Assembly (NCBI RefSeq): GCF_030064675.1
Contig: NZ_CP116413.1
Coordinates: 4,248,001 to 4,312,000 of the forward strand
Direction of reading: 5' to 3'
Source: Crossiella sp. CA-258035
GTDB taxonomy: Bacteria > Actinomycetota > Actinomycetes > Mycobacteriales > Pseudonocardiaceae
Length of the DNA stretch: 64,000 nucleotides
The notes under the pieces are model-generated. The model was not told where the DNA came from and made no database searches. It saw only the letters and a list, made by a program, of their open reading frames with translations. The position numbers and the translations under genes are program-made. The first letter of the stretch is position 1; every line of letters starts with the position of its first letter. Of the stretch, positions 21,891 to 30,229 are shown in pieces.

Positions 21891-22208
21891 ATGAGTTCGC
21901 CAACGAACGCCCGCGACCACGTCGGTGTGCTGAACCAGGCCGTGGACGAGGCGTTGACCGCGATCGGCACCGGCACGCCGGACGACCCGGCGGCGCGGGC
22001 CCAGCGCGCGCGGCAGCCGCTGACCGCGGCGCTGGCACAGCTGGCCGGTGCGCGGGAGGAGCTGTCGCCGCGGGCGCTGGCCTACACCGAGGCCGCGTGC
22101 CGGCACCTGGAGTACGGCGAGCTGATGGAGGCGCGGATGCTGCTCACCGCGGTGCGCGCTCAGGCCGGGGCGGCCACGCAGCCCGCGCCGGTGGTCAGCC
22201 CGAGCTGA
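21891..22208 (+). CDS. Small conserved hypothetical protein
   Basis: 105 residues, ATG start with GGAGGTGG 7 bases before it. Mostly helical and acidic; the N-terminus has DHVGVLNQAVDEALTAIG, and the rest forms two amphipathic helices (RQPLTAALAQLAGAREEL, LMEARMLLTAVRAQAG). No family recognised. It is divergent from the MEDS-STAS/RsbA pair behind a possible stress promoter, so a role in the same response is possible. Its last 49 bases overlap the end of the GH99-like gene on the other strand. Confidence 0.75.
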   Translation: MSSPTNARDHVGVLNQAVDEALTAIGTGTPDDPAARAQRARQPLTAALAQLAGAREELSPRALAYTEAACRHLEYGELMEARMLLTAVRAQAGAATQPAPVVSPS

Positions 22209-23809
22209 CGGCGGACCGCGTCCAGGTAGGCGCAGCCGTCCCGCTTGTTCGGCTCCACGTAGCCGCCCTCGTGCCACTCGTTCCAGGCGTACAACGAGAC
22301 GAAGTTGTCCACTGTGGACGGTCGGGTGGACTCGGCGATGTCCTGGCGCACCGCGGCCAGCAGGCGCTCGAAGCCGGGCAGGTCGGCGTCGGGGTACCAG
22401 CGGAACCGCTGCCGCAGCAGCTCCGGGTCCGGCCCTGGATCGGGGATGGAGATGGCGATCCGGGGGCGCTCGTCGAAGTCGGAGGTGGCGCAGCGCAGCA
22501 GCGTGCCGGGGAAGTTGCGGAAGAAGGCGCGCTGGTTGTCGGCGTAGCGCTGGTAGGAACGTGAGCTGTCGAACTGGCCGAGGCAGTCGCTGCCCTCGAA
22601 GCCGGTGCCGGCCGGGACGCCGCCGTTGACGGTGATCAGCACCTCCTCGCCGAGCTTCTCCCTGGCCCGCGCGCGGACCGCGTCGGTGAACCGGCGGGTG
22701 TCCTCCACGTGCATGCCGTCCGCGGTGCCCCGGCCGATGCCGCGGGCGTCGCACACGCTCAGGATCGGCCTGCCGTCGTTGGCGCGCAGGTAGTTCGGCT
22801 GGGTCAGGTAGGTGTCGACGATGAGGTTGGCGGCCTTGGTGATCTGCTCGGCGGGCAGCGCGAGGGAGACCGGCCCGTCCTTCCAGGGGTGCAGGCAGGG
22901 CAGCACGTTGAAGTCGATGTCGGTGCGGTTACTGGCTTTCAGGAACGCGCGCAGGCCCTCGATGTAGTTCTCCGCGCCGCCGTCGGCCGGGTTCCAGTAC
23001 CAGTAGAAGCTGAAGTACCGCAGCCCCGCGCCGGTGGCCTGGATGATCTGCTTGCGCAGGGTCTCCGGCTGGGCGTCGTCGTAGAAGCCGATGGCCGGTT
23101 CCCGGTCGGTGAAGTCCTCCCGCGGCCAGTGCCAGGCGTTGCGCGGCACCCCCGCGCCCGCGAAGTCGCGCAGCCCGCCCCACCAGTCGCCGGCCCGGCC
23201 GTAGACCCGTTGCGTACCGGCCATCATGGCCTGGTTGCCCTTGGCGTCGAAGGTGCCGAAGTAGACCGCGCCGGTGCGGTGGAAGGCGGGCCACACATAG
23301 CCGAGCGGACCGTCCGTGCGGTAGCCGCGCCCGGCGAACTCGGCCTGCTTCGCCGCGGGCACCACCCGCCACTCGGCCCCGTTGGACATCCGGTACAGCA
23401 GTTCGGTGCCCGCCTGCTTGCCCGCCGCGAGGTGGCCGAGCACCCCGCCCTCGGTGAACCGGCCGGAGTCCAGCAGGCTCTGCCGCTCGCTCGCCGAGGC
23501 GGTCAGCAGGTAGGCCGAGCGGTCGGCCACCCGCAGCCGGTACAGCGGCTGGCTGCCGGGAAATGCCTGCCGCCGCAGGAAGCCGAGCCGGGTGTGCTGC
23601 CGCGCCATGCCGTACTGGCCCTCGGCGGCGTTGCCCTCGGCCTGCGACAGCGTCCAGAACCAGCCGGCCTGGCCCGCGGTGCGGAACTCCAGCAGCGGCA
23701 CCGGATCCACGACCTTGCCTTCGGAGTTGGCCACCGCCGCCCGCGCGTCCGGCGAACCGGCCAGGGCAGCGAGCAGGCACACCACGAGCAGCAGACAGCG
23801 TCCGATCAC
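22160..23809 (-). CDS. Secreted GH99-like (WbsX-type) protein with DUF5648 module
   Basis: 549 residues. A signal peptide covers about 1-25 (LLLVVCLLAALAGSPDARA). Residues about 35-170 have the repeated PLYRL and Y..GY pattern of DUF5648, a small beta module found on extracellular proteins. The rest is a TIM-barrel domain of the GH99-like/WbsX kind: FSFYWYWNP, NVLPCLHPW, and near the end SLYAWNEWHEGGYVEP, which is the family signature with the Glu after AWNEW. The family includes endo-mannanases and proteins of polysaccharide biosynthesis clusters. It is in an operon behind a membrane acyltransferase (10 bases apart), so modification or trimming of a cell-surface glycan is a sensible guess. 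Confidence 0.83.
   Translation of the reverse strand: MIGRCLLLVVCLLAALAGSPDARAAVANSEGKVVDPVPLLEFRTAGQAGWFWTLSQAEGNAAEGQYGMARQHTRLGFLRRQAFPGSQPLYRLRVADRSAYLLTASASERQSLLDSGRFTEGGVLGHLAAGKQAGTELLYRMSNGAEWRVVPAAKQAEFAGRGYRTDGPLGYVWPAFHRTGAVYFGTFDAKGNQAMMAGTQRVYGRAGDWWGGLRDFAGAGVPRNAWHWPREDFTDREPAIGFYDDAQPETLRKQIIQATGAGLRYFSFYWYWNPADGGAENYIEGLRAFLKASNRTDIDFNVLPCLHPWKDGPVSLALPAEQITKAANLIVDTYLTQPNYLRANDGRPILSVCDARGIGRGTADGMHVEDTRRFTDAVRARAREKLGEEVLITVNGGVPAGTGFEGSDCLGQFDSSRSYQRYADNQRAFFRNFPGTLLRCATSDFDERPRIAISIPDPGPDPELLRQRFRWYPDADLPGFERLLAAVRQDIAESTRPSTVDNFVSLYAWNEWHEGGYVEPNKRDGCAYLDAVRRQLGLTTGAGCVAAPA
22307..22319. repeat. 13-base palindrome GTCCAC-N-GTGGAC, copy 4
   Basis: Perfect copy in the GH99-like gene, coding Ser-Thr-Val-Asp in RPSTVDNFVSLY. 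Confidence 0.8.
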
Positions 23810-23819
23810 GGGGTGCAGC

Positions 23820-24953
23820 CTAGCCCGGCCGCACCTGGGTCCTGGAGCGGCTGAACCGGCGCATGATCGGCCGCTCCCAGCACACGTAGAGCAGCGCGGC
23901 CAGCCCGAGCGCCAGCACCAGGCACACCGCCAGCACGATCACGCCGAGGCCGACGCTGCCGGGCCCGACGAACTGCTGCAGGCCGTAGGTCACCGTGCCC
24001 AGCACCATGCCGTGGGTGAGGTAGAAGGCGTAGGTGGTGTCGCCGAGGAAGACCAGCGGACGGCTGCGCAGCGGGGTGAACGTGTCCTCGACATCCGCCC
24101 TGGCCAGCGCGGTGGTAAGCAGCGCCAGCGGCACGATCCACATCGCCACCTGGGTGAACACCGGCGGCAGCCACAGGCTCACCACGTAGCAGGCCACCAG
24201 GATCCCGGTCGACATGGCCAGGCCGATCCGGGGGGCCAGGCCGAGCAGCAACCGCCGGGCGCACAGCATGCCGATCAGGAACTCCAGCGCCCTGGTGGGC
24301 GGGAAGTGGGTGGAGAACCACAGCTCGTACAGGCCGATGTCGGTGCCCTCGATGGGCTGCGGCCCGGTCGGGATCACGAAGCGGGACAGGAACGGGATGG
24401 CCAGCCCGACCGCGGCGGTGCCCCAGAACCAGCGACCCAAGTTCTCCGGCCGGATCCGGTTGATCCAGCTGAGCAGGAACGGGAAGCTGAAGTAGAAGAA
24501 CAGCTCGCAGCTCAGCGTCCAGCTGACCGCGTTCACGCTGGTCATCAGCTGGTAGTTGGGCCACCAGCCGTGCAGCAGCAACAGGTTGGGCAGCCACAGC
24601 CACAGCGCGGGCAGCCCGGCCAGCAGCCCGACCACCGCGAACATCAGCACGTGGTTGGGGTAGATCTTGAAGAACCGCCTGCGCCAGAACCGCTTCAGCG
24701 TGTCACCCGGCGGTGCGACGAAGGTGAGGATGAACCCGCTGAGGATGAAGAAGAAGGACACCCCGACCGAGCCCATGTTGATGGCCACCGCCCGGTAGCC
24801 GTCCTTGACCGCCTGGTCGCCGAGCACGTTGACGAAAATTCCGTGCGTGGCGAAGACCAGCAACGCGGCCACGAACCGCATCCCGGTCAGCGAGGGCAAC
24901 CTGGCCTGGTGCGGGGAGACCCGCGCGGCCGGAGGCGCGGCAAGACCATCCAA
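23820..24953 (-). CDS. Membrane acyltransferase 3 family protein
   Basis: 377 residues with about ten hydrophobic segments. The N-terminal LPSLTGMRFVAALLVFATHG carries the RxxA...H pattern of acyltransferase 3 proteins (OafA/NodX type), which move acetyl or other acyl groups onto extracellular sugars. FFFILSGFIL and the RRFFKIYP basic loop are also typical. No SGNH domain is fused. It is followed after 10 bases by the secreted GH99-like gene, so the pair probably handles the same exported glycan. The 196-base gap upstream should hold the promoter. Confidence 0.9.
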   Translation of the reverse strand: MDGLAAPPAARVSPHQARLPSLTGMRFVAALLVFATHGIFVNVLGDQAVKDGYRAVAINMGSVGVSFFFILSGFILTFVAPPGDTLKRFWRRRFFKIYPNHVLMFAVVGLLAGLPALWLWLPNLLLLHGWWPNYQLMTSVNAVSWTLSCELFFYFSFPFLLSWINRIRPENLGRWFWGTAAVGLAIPFLSRFVIPTGPQPIEGTDIGLYELWFSTHFPPTRALEFLIGMLCARRLLLGLAPRIGLAMSTGILVACYVVSLWLPPVFTQVAMWIVPLALLTTALARADVEDTFTPLRSRPLVFLGDTTYAFYLTHGMVLGTVTYGLQQFVGPGSVGLGVIVLAVCLVLALGLAALLYVCWERPIMRRFSRSRTQVRPG

Positions 24954-25119
24954 CGGACACCTCCGGTACGAGAGCGCGGCTGGCCGCCAACCTAGCCAGC
25001 GGTGCTGTCAGCGGGTTTGCAGATCGGTACGCCCAGACTTCCAGTCCGGTGCCGCAGACTGGATATCTAGCCAGGTCAAGGGCGTGCGGGCGGGGCGTGG
25101 CCTGGTGCAGGACTGGTGC

Positions 25120-25144
25120 AGCGGGGCGGGGAGCCCGCCCCGCT
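25120..25144 (-). terminator. Hairpin terminator after the DinB-family gene
   Basis: AGCGGGGCGGG at 25120-25130 and CCCGCCCCGCT at 25134-25144 are perfect 11-base arms around a 3-base loop. It sits 5 bases past the stop of the DinB-family gene; no clear T-run follows, as often in GC-rich actinomycetes. Confidence 0.65.
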
Positions 25145-25149
25145 GGCGG

Positions 25150-25632
25150 TCAGGCGTGGGTGAGCTGTTCGCGGAGGATGTCGCCGTGCCCCGCGTGCCG
25201 GGCGAACTCCTCGATCATGGCCAGCAGGGTGAACCGCATGCTGATGGTGCCCTCGCGGGGGATGTCCTTGGTGTCGTCGAGGCTGAAGCGCGCGGCGATC
25301 TCCCGCGACCGCTGGCTTGTCCGCTCGAACTCAGCGATCACGTCGGCCAGGGTCTCGTCCTCGGTGACGGCGAAGGTGCCCAGGTCCCGCGCGGCGTACC
25401 CGTCGCACTCGGACTCCTCAAGCCCGGCCCAGAACCGCTGGAACCAGATCCGCTCGGCCGCCGCGGCGTGCTTGAGCAGGGAGATCGGGGTGGTCAGCGA
25501 GGCGACGAGCTTGCGGCGGGCGTCGGCTTCGGAGAGGCCGCGGGCGGTCTCGATCAGGGCTTCGCGGTTGCGGTCGAGCATGTTCTCGATGAGCGCTCGC
25601 TCGGTGCCGTTGGTGATCCTGGTGGTGCTCAT
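25150..25632 (-). CDS. DinB/DUF664-family protein
   Basis: 160 residues, four-helix DinB-like fold. The metal ligands of the family are visible as His in LLKHAAAAERIWFQRFWAGL and the pair in MIEEFARHAGHGDILRE. Many actinobacterial members are mycothiol-dependent or of unknown chemistry. The ATG at 25632 follows a run of A/T and GGAGAAAAACCC, a good ribosome binding site. Single gene, ended by a strong hairpin. Confidence 0.87.
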   Translation of the reverse strand: MSTTRITNGTERALIENMLDRNREALIETARGLSEADARRKLVASLTTPISLLKHAAAAERIWFQRFWAGLEESECDGYAARDLGTFAVTEDETLADVIAEFERTSQRSREIAARFSLDDTKDIPREGTISMRFTLLAMIEEFARHAGHGDILREQLTHA

Positions 25633-25897
25633 GGGTTTTTCTCCGTTTTTTGGGTGTGGTTGTGACGCGGACGGGGGGGACCCGGCCGGGAGATGGAGCG
25701 GGGTGGGGACGTCGGGCGTCCGGAGTGCGGGCGGGAATGGACACCGCGGCCGCGATCAGTTGCCGGGCAGATCCGGTGAAGGCGCCGACGTCGTCATCGT
25801 AGCGCGTGCCGGAAGGCGGCTTCCCCGGCCCCGGTTTCCGGCAGGTCAACTGTCACCCGATACTGTGCCGAATCTGGTAACCAAGCGGAGTGGAGTC

Positions 25898-26467
25898 ATG
25901 ACAGATCGTGACATCGGGGGTGGCCCGGATGGGGGATCAGTGGCCGGGCCACCAAACGGTGGTCTCGTTCGAGTCGCCCAGCAGGAGCAGTTCAGCCTGG
26001 GTGTCATGCGCATGATCGCCGCCGCCGCAGGCTGCTCGATCAAGACCCACGAGACCGACTACGACGGAGTCGACCTCACCATCGCCGCCTCCGCTGAGTA
26101 CGAGACCTTCTACGGCCCGCAAGTCGAGGTCCAGGTCAAATGCACCACCCAGCAGGACCTGCTCAAAGATGATCACCTGGTGTGGTGCCTGGCGCGGAAG
26201 CCGTTCCGCAAGCTGACCCACCCGAAGCGGTACATCCCGGCGCTGCTGGCAGTGGTGCTGATACCGAAAGAGCCGACCGAGTGGCTACCGCTCTCGGAAG
26301 AGGGACTGGTCAGTCCCTGTCGCGTGTACTGGGAGCATGCTGCGAACCTGGGCACCATCGAGGACGATATGGGCAGCAGGACAGTGCGCCTGCCCAGAAG
26401 TAACCTGCTCACGGTGGACGCCCTCAAGGGCATCATGAAGGTGATCGGCGAAGGGGGTCAGTGGTGA
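25898..26467 (+). CDS. DUF4365 protein, PD-(D/E)XK nuclease-like
   Basis: 189 residues, ATG behind AGCGGAGTGGAG. A disordered Gly-rich N-terminus leads into the DUF4365 core at about 25-150: EQFSLGVMRMIAAAAGC, then TDYDGVDLTIAA and VEVQVKCT. The Asp of DGVD and the QVK pair have the spacing of a PD-(D/E)XK active site with Gln in place of Glu, as is common in this group. DUF4365 proteins are often found in defence and mobile contexts, but their activity is mostly untested. The stop overlaps the start of the next gene (GTGA), so the two are translated together. The upstream 265 bases are divergent to the DinB-family gene and hold the promoter; no other feature is seen there. Confidence 0.85.
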   Translation: MTDRDIGGGPDGGSVAGPPNGGLVRVAQQEQFSLGVMRMIAAAAGCSIKTHETDYDGVDLTIAASAEYETFYGPQVEVQVKCTTQQDLLKDDHLVWCLARKPFRKLTHPKRYIPALLAVVLIPKEPTEWLPLSEEGLVSPCRVYWEHAANLGTIEDDMGSRTVRLPRSNLLTVDALKGIMKVIGEGGQW

Positions 26468-27591
26468 ACAGCGTTTCGCTCGACAGCTACCGCGATCTCG
26501 CGTCGACCCTGTCCCCGCCGGCGGTCTCGCAGTACCTGGCCACGCACGACTGGCAGCTGGAGACCAGGGACGGCGAGGTCAGGGAGATCTGGCGGCTGCC
26601 GGGTGAGCACGGTCTGCTCGGGCGGATCATGCTGCCGCTGGCCACCGACTACGCCGACTTCCCCGAGCGCTTCCGCGACACCCTGCGCGCTCTTGCCACG
26701 ATCTACGACTGGGACCCGGCCCAACTGGGTGAGCGGATCGCCGCCGCCCGAGCCGACTTGTTCTTCGTCCGGCTCGACCAGGAGGTGGCTGACGGGACCA
26801 TTCCGTTCCGGCAGGCCGAAGCCACGCTGGACGCGCTGCTCAGGATGATGAAGGCCGCCGCGACGACCGCGGACGACCCCACGCACTCGCACCGGGGACG
26901 GCGTTCGGCCAGGGTCACCGAGTTCCTGGAAGACGACATCCGCCTTGGCCACACCCAGCGTGGCAGTTTTGTCTTCACCGTGGTCTCCCGGCTGGGCGAT
27001 CGCGGGGAGTCCGCGGTCTCCTTCCCGCGCAAGGCGATGACCACGCTGGCCACCGGCCTGCACTCGGCGCGGCAGCTCGCCGTGCACTGGGACGAGAGCG
27101 CGCTGAGCGATCCGGGGCGACGGGGGCTGAGCGCCAGTCTGGTGGAGTCGCTGCTGGAGCTGACCCAGCCGGAGGGCTTGCGCGCGCTGGACCTGTCCTT
27201 CGGCTGGGCGGCCGCCGAGCCGCCGCCGGTGGTGGACAGCTCGCACATCATCCTTGACCGCAACGTGATGGCCGGGCTGCCGCGGGTGCGCGAAGTGTTG
27301 GTGCGCAACGAGGAGCCGCCGCGCCGGGAGACACTGGTCGGGGTGGTGCGCACCCTGAACCGGGACGACTCCGCGGATGACGACCAGGACGTCACCAGCG
27401 TCGTGCTGGCCGCCCATGTCGGCGGGCGGTTGCGGAAGGTGCACGTCCCGCTGGCCGGTGCGGACTACGAGTCGGCGATCCGCGCGCACCAGAACAAGCG
27501 CCCGATGGTCGTCACCGGTGATCTCCGGTTCGAGCGTGGCGCCTGGCGGCTCACCGGGCAGATCACCGTGGACGCGAGCTTCGCCCGCTGA
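26464..27591 (+). CDS. Unknown partner of the DUF4365 protein
   Basis: 375 residues from the GTG at 26464; an in-frame GTG at 26461 is equally possible. No signal peptide or membrane segment. An N-terminal helical part (1-145) contains LSPPAVSQYLATHDWQLETR and an acidic, Arg-rich segment. A middle segment (150-255) has FTVVSRLG and ALDLSFGWAA. The C-terminal part (265-375) is beta-rich, with VGVVRTLNRDDSADDDQDVTSVVLAA and a closing GAWRLTGQITVD, reminiscent of an OB-like or beta-barrel fold. I do not recognise a family. The 4-base overlap with the DUF4365 gene and the hairpin after its stop define a two-gene unit, so the proteins probably act together. Confidence 0.75.
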   Translation: MNSVSLDSYRDLASTLSPPAVSQYLATHDWQLETRDGEVREIWRLPGEHGLLGRIMLPLATDYADFPERFRDTLRALATIYDWDPAQLGERIAAARADLFFVRLDQEVADGTIPFRQAEATLDALLRMMKAAATTADDPTHSHRGRRSARVTEFLEDDIRLGHTQRGSFVFTVVSRLGDRGESAVSFPRKAMTTLATGLHSARQLAVHWDESALSDPGRRGLSASLVESLLELTQPEGLRALDLSFGWAAAEPPPVVDSSHIILDRNVMAGLPRVREVLVRNEEPPRRETLVGVVRTLNRDDSADDDQDVTSVVLAAHVGGRLRKVHVPLAGADYESAIRAHQNKRPMVVTGDLRFERGAWRLTGQITVDASFAR

Positions 27592-27600
27592 CCCACCGGC

Positions 27601-27635
27601 CGGTGGCCCGCCCGAACACCTCAGGCGGGCCACCG
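27601..27635. terminator. Bidirectional hairpin terminator
   Basis: CGGTGGCCCGCC at 27601-27612 and GGCGGGCCACCG at 27624-27635 are perfect 12-base arms around an 11-base loop, in the 51-base gap between the convergent DUF4365-partner and metE genes. Confidence 0.8.
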
Positions 27636-27642
27636 CGACCAA

Positions 27643-29868
27643 TCAGCTCAACGTCTCCCGGACCCGCCGGGCCGCCGCCACCATCCGCCGCAGCGCCGGA
27701 TCCACCTCCGCATACCCGCGCGTCTTCAACCCGCAGTCCGGATTGACCCACAACCGCTTCGCCGGCACCGCATCCGCCGCCGCGGCAACCAGGTCAGCGA
27801 CCTCCTCCTCGCTCGGCACCCGTGGCGAGTGGATGTCGTACACCCCCGGCCCGACTCCTCGGCTGAAGCCGGTGGCGCGCAGGTCGGCCAGCACCTCCAT
27901 CTTCGAGCGGGCCGCCTCGATGGTGGTGACGTCGGCGCCCAGGCCGTCGATGGCGTCGATGACCTCGCTGAACTCGGAGTAGCAGAGGTGGGTGTGGATC
28001 TGGGTTCCTGAGGCGGCGCCCGCGACGGCGAGCTGGAATGCGCCGACGGACCAGTCCAGGTACTCCGGCTGGTCGGCCGCGCGCAGGGGGAGGAGCTCGC
28101 GGAGGGCGGGTTCGTCGACCTGGATGATCCGGATGCCCGCTGCTTCCAGGTCGGCGATCTCCGCGCGCAGGGCCAGGGCGACCTGGTCGGCGGTGTGTGC
28201 CGGTGGCTGGTCGTCGCGGACGAAGGACCAGGCCAGGATGGTGACCGGGCCGGTGAGCATGCCCTTGACCGGTTTGCCGGTCAGCGACTGGGCGTAGGCG
28301 GCCCAGTCCACCGTGATCGGCGCGGGGCGGGTGACGTCGCCGTGGATGATCGGCGGGCGCACGCACCGCGAGCCGTAGGACTGCACCCAGCCCTGGTCGG
28401 TGACCGCGCAGCCGTCCAGGTGTTCGGCGAAGTACTGCACCATGTCGTTGCGCTCCGGCTCGCCGTGCACCAGCACGTCCAGGCCGATCTCCTCCTGGAG
28501 TTTGATCACCCTGGCGATCTCGGCGCGCATCCGGTCGGTGTACTGCGCCTCGGTCAGCTCACCGGAGCGCAGCCCGGCCCGCGCGGCGCGGATCTCGCCG
28601 GTCTGCGGGAACGAGCCGATGGTGGTGGTGGCCAGCGGCGGCAGGCCCAGCAGCGCGTCCTGGGCGGCGGCGCGTTCGGCGTAGGGCGCGCGGCTGCGGT
28701 CGGCCGGGGTCAGCGCGGCGATCTTGGCGCGCACCGCCTCGTCGCGACGGGGTTCGGCGGCGGGCTGGCCGACCCAGTCGTCGTCCACGCCCTCGCGCAG
28801 TGCCTTGCCGACCAGCACGACCTCGCGCACCTTCTGCCGGGCGAAGGCCAGCCGGGAGCGGACCTCCGGGTCCAGCGTGGTCTCGGCGTCCAGGTCGTAG
28901 GGCACGTGCAGCAGGGTCGAGGAGGTGGAGACCGCGACCTCGCGGGCGGCGCCCAGCAGCGAGGCCGAGGTGGCCACCGCCTGCCGCAGGTCCGCCCGCC
29001 ACACGTTGCGGCCGTCGATCACCCCGGCGACCAGCGTTTTCTCCCGCAGGGCCGGGATGCTGGCGATGCCCTCGACAGCACCGGCGACCAGGTCCACCGC
29101 GATGGCTTCCACCGCGGTGGCGGCCAGCACCGGCAGGGCCGGGCCGAGTGCGCCGTAGTAGCCGGTGACCAGCAGCTTCGGCCGGTCGGGGACCTCGGTG
29201 AGCCGGTCGTAGGCGCGGCCCAGCGCGGCCAGTTCGGCCTCGTTGCGGTCGGCGGCGAAGGCGGGCTCGTCGAACTGCACCCAGGTGACGCCCTCGGCGG
29301 CGAGCAGGCCGAGCAGTTCGGTGTAGACCGCGAGCAGGTCGTCCAGCCGGGCCAGCGGGTCCGCGCCCTTGGCCAGCAACAGGAAGGTCACCGGGCCGAG
29401 CAGCACCGGCCGGGTCTCCACCTCCAGCGCCTTGGCCTCGCGGTACTCCGCGATCGGTTTGCCGCCGGCCAGCCAGAACTGGGTGTCCTGGCCGATCTCC
29501 GGGACCAGGTAGTGGTAGTTGGTGTCGAACCACTTCGTCATCTCCAGCGGCGGCACCTCGTCGGTGCCCCGCGCGGCGGCGAAGTAGGTGTCCAGATCGT
29601 GGTCCTGCTGGTAGCGGGCGGGGACCGCGCCGACCAGGACGGCGGTGTCGAGCACCTGGTCGTAGAAGGAGAAGGTGTTGGAGGGCACCGAGTCCAGTCC
29701 CGCCTCGCGCAGCTCCAGCCAGGTGGCCGCGCGCAGCCGCGCGGCGGTGCCGAGCAGGGTGTCCCGGTCGATGCGGCCCGCCCAGTACTGCTCCACCGCG
29801 CGTTTGAGCTCCCGGCGTGGACCGATCCGCGGATAACCCAGGACGGTGGCGCCGATACCGCTGGTCAC
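27643..29868 (-). CDS. metE: Cobalamin-independent methionine synthase MetE
   Basis: 741 residues, near the usual 750-760. It transfers a methyl group from 5-methyltetrahydropteroyl-triglutamate to homocysteine to make methionine, without B12. The N-terminal domain ([17 protein letters not shown]) and C-terminal catalytic domain are both present; zinc ligands are in THLCYSEF (His, Cys) and NPDCGLKTR (Cys), with FPQTGEIR and [10 protein letters not shown] also conserved. The GTG at 29868 sits 6 bases after AGGAGAGAG. Reading continues open further upstream, but there it runs into the riboswitch RNA and does not resemble MetE. The cobalamin riboswitch in the 361-base leader should shut the gene off when B12 is plentiful. 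Confidence 0.97.
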   Translation of the reverse strand: MTSGIGATVLGYPRIGPRRELKRAVEQYWAGRIDRDTLLGTAARLRAATWLELREAGLDSVPSNTFSFYDQVLDTAVLVGAVPARYQQDHDLDTYFAAARGTDEVPPLEMTKWFDTNYHYLVPEIGQDTQFWLAGGKPIAEYREAKALEVETRPVLLGPVTFLLLAKGADPLARLDDLLAVYTELLGLLAAEGVTWVQFDEPAFAADRNEAELAALGRAYDRLTEVPDRPKLLVTGYYGALGPALPVLAATAVEAIAVDLVAGAVEGIASIPALREKTLVAGVIDGRNVWRADLRQAVATSASLLGAAREVAVSTSSTLLHVPYDLDAETTLDPEVRSRLAFARQKVREVVLVGKALREGVDDDWVGQPAAEPRRDEAVRAKIAALTPADRSRAPYAERAAAQDALLGLPPLATTTIGSFPQTGEIRAARAGLRSGELTEAQYTDRMRAEIARVIKLQEEIGLDVLVHGEPERNDMVQYFAEHLDGCAVTDQGWVQSYGSRCVRPPIIHGDVTRPAPITVDWAAYAQSLTGKPVKGMLTGPVTILAWSFVRDDQPPAHTADQVALALRAEIADLEAAGIRIIQVDEPALRELLPLRAADQPEYLDWSVGAFQLAVAGAASGTQIHTHLCYSEFSEVIDAIDGLGADVTTIEAARSKMEVLADLRATGFSRGVGPGVYDIHSPRVPSEEEVADLVAAAADAVPAKRLWVNPDCGLKTRGYAEVDPALRRMVAAARRVRETLS

Positions 29869-29999
29869 AAGCTCTCTCCTCGCGAGCGTGCTGAGGTCCG
29901 GACGACCTGCGGGCACACCGGCGGGAGACGGCACGAAGCCGCGTCCGCACAAGCCCGCCCGAGAGGCTTCCGGACTCCGCGCACCCGGCGGGCGCGCGG

Positions 30000-30183
30000 G
30001 CCGGTGGCAGGTCTTCGGACTCACGGGCGCAGAGCTCGCTCCTACCGGCCGTCGCTTCCCACGCTCAGCGCGCAGTGCTTGATGACGGCTTTCGTTCCCG
30101 TTCACCGCTGCGGGGCAGTCCCGGATTCCCACCGGGTTCCCTCTTGCCTCGATCAGCCGTCACCGGCCGGGCGAACCACCAGC
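30000..30183 (-). ncRNA. Cobalamin (B12) riboswitch controlling metE
   Basis: On the minus strand the conserved pieces appear in order: GGGAACCCGGTGGGAATCC and the B12 box GACTGCCCCGCAGCGGT, then GAACGAAAGCC, and the closing strand GAGTCCGAAGACCTGCC near the 3' side. This is the complete adenosylcobalamin-type aptamer. It lies in the metE leader, followed by about 130 bases to the start codon that should contain the expression platform. Repression of metE by B12 is the established arrangement in actinobacteria that also have B12-dependent MetH. Confidence 0.95.
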
Positions 30184-30189
30184 GAGGCG

Positions 30190-30218
30190 AGCGTATCGCA
30201 AGGCGCGCAACTGTTTCA
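30190..30218 (-). promoter_or_regulatory. Possible metE promoter
   Basis: Reading the minus strand, TGAAAC (30213-30218) and TACGCT (30190-30195) are 17 bases apart and would start transcription just before the riboswitch. They lie within 41 bases after the cobF stop. This is the only A+T-richer stretch there; the match to a -35/-10 pair is modest. Confidence 0.4.
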
Positions 30219-30229
30219 TGATGCGGGAA

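Noticed and set aside
29869-30132. Possible N-terminal extension of MetE
   Set aside because: The added residues come from the B12 riboswitch, and MetE homology begins exactly at the GTG with a good ribosome binding site.
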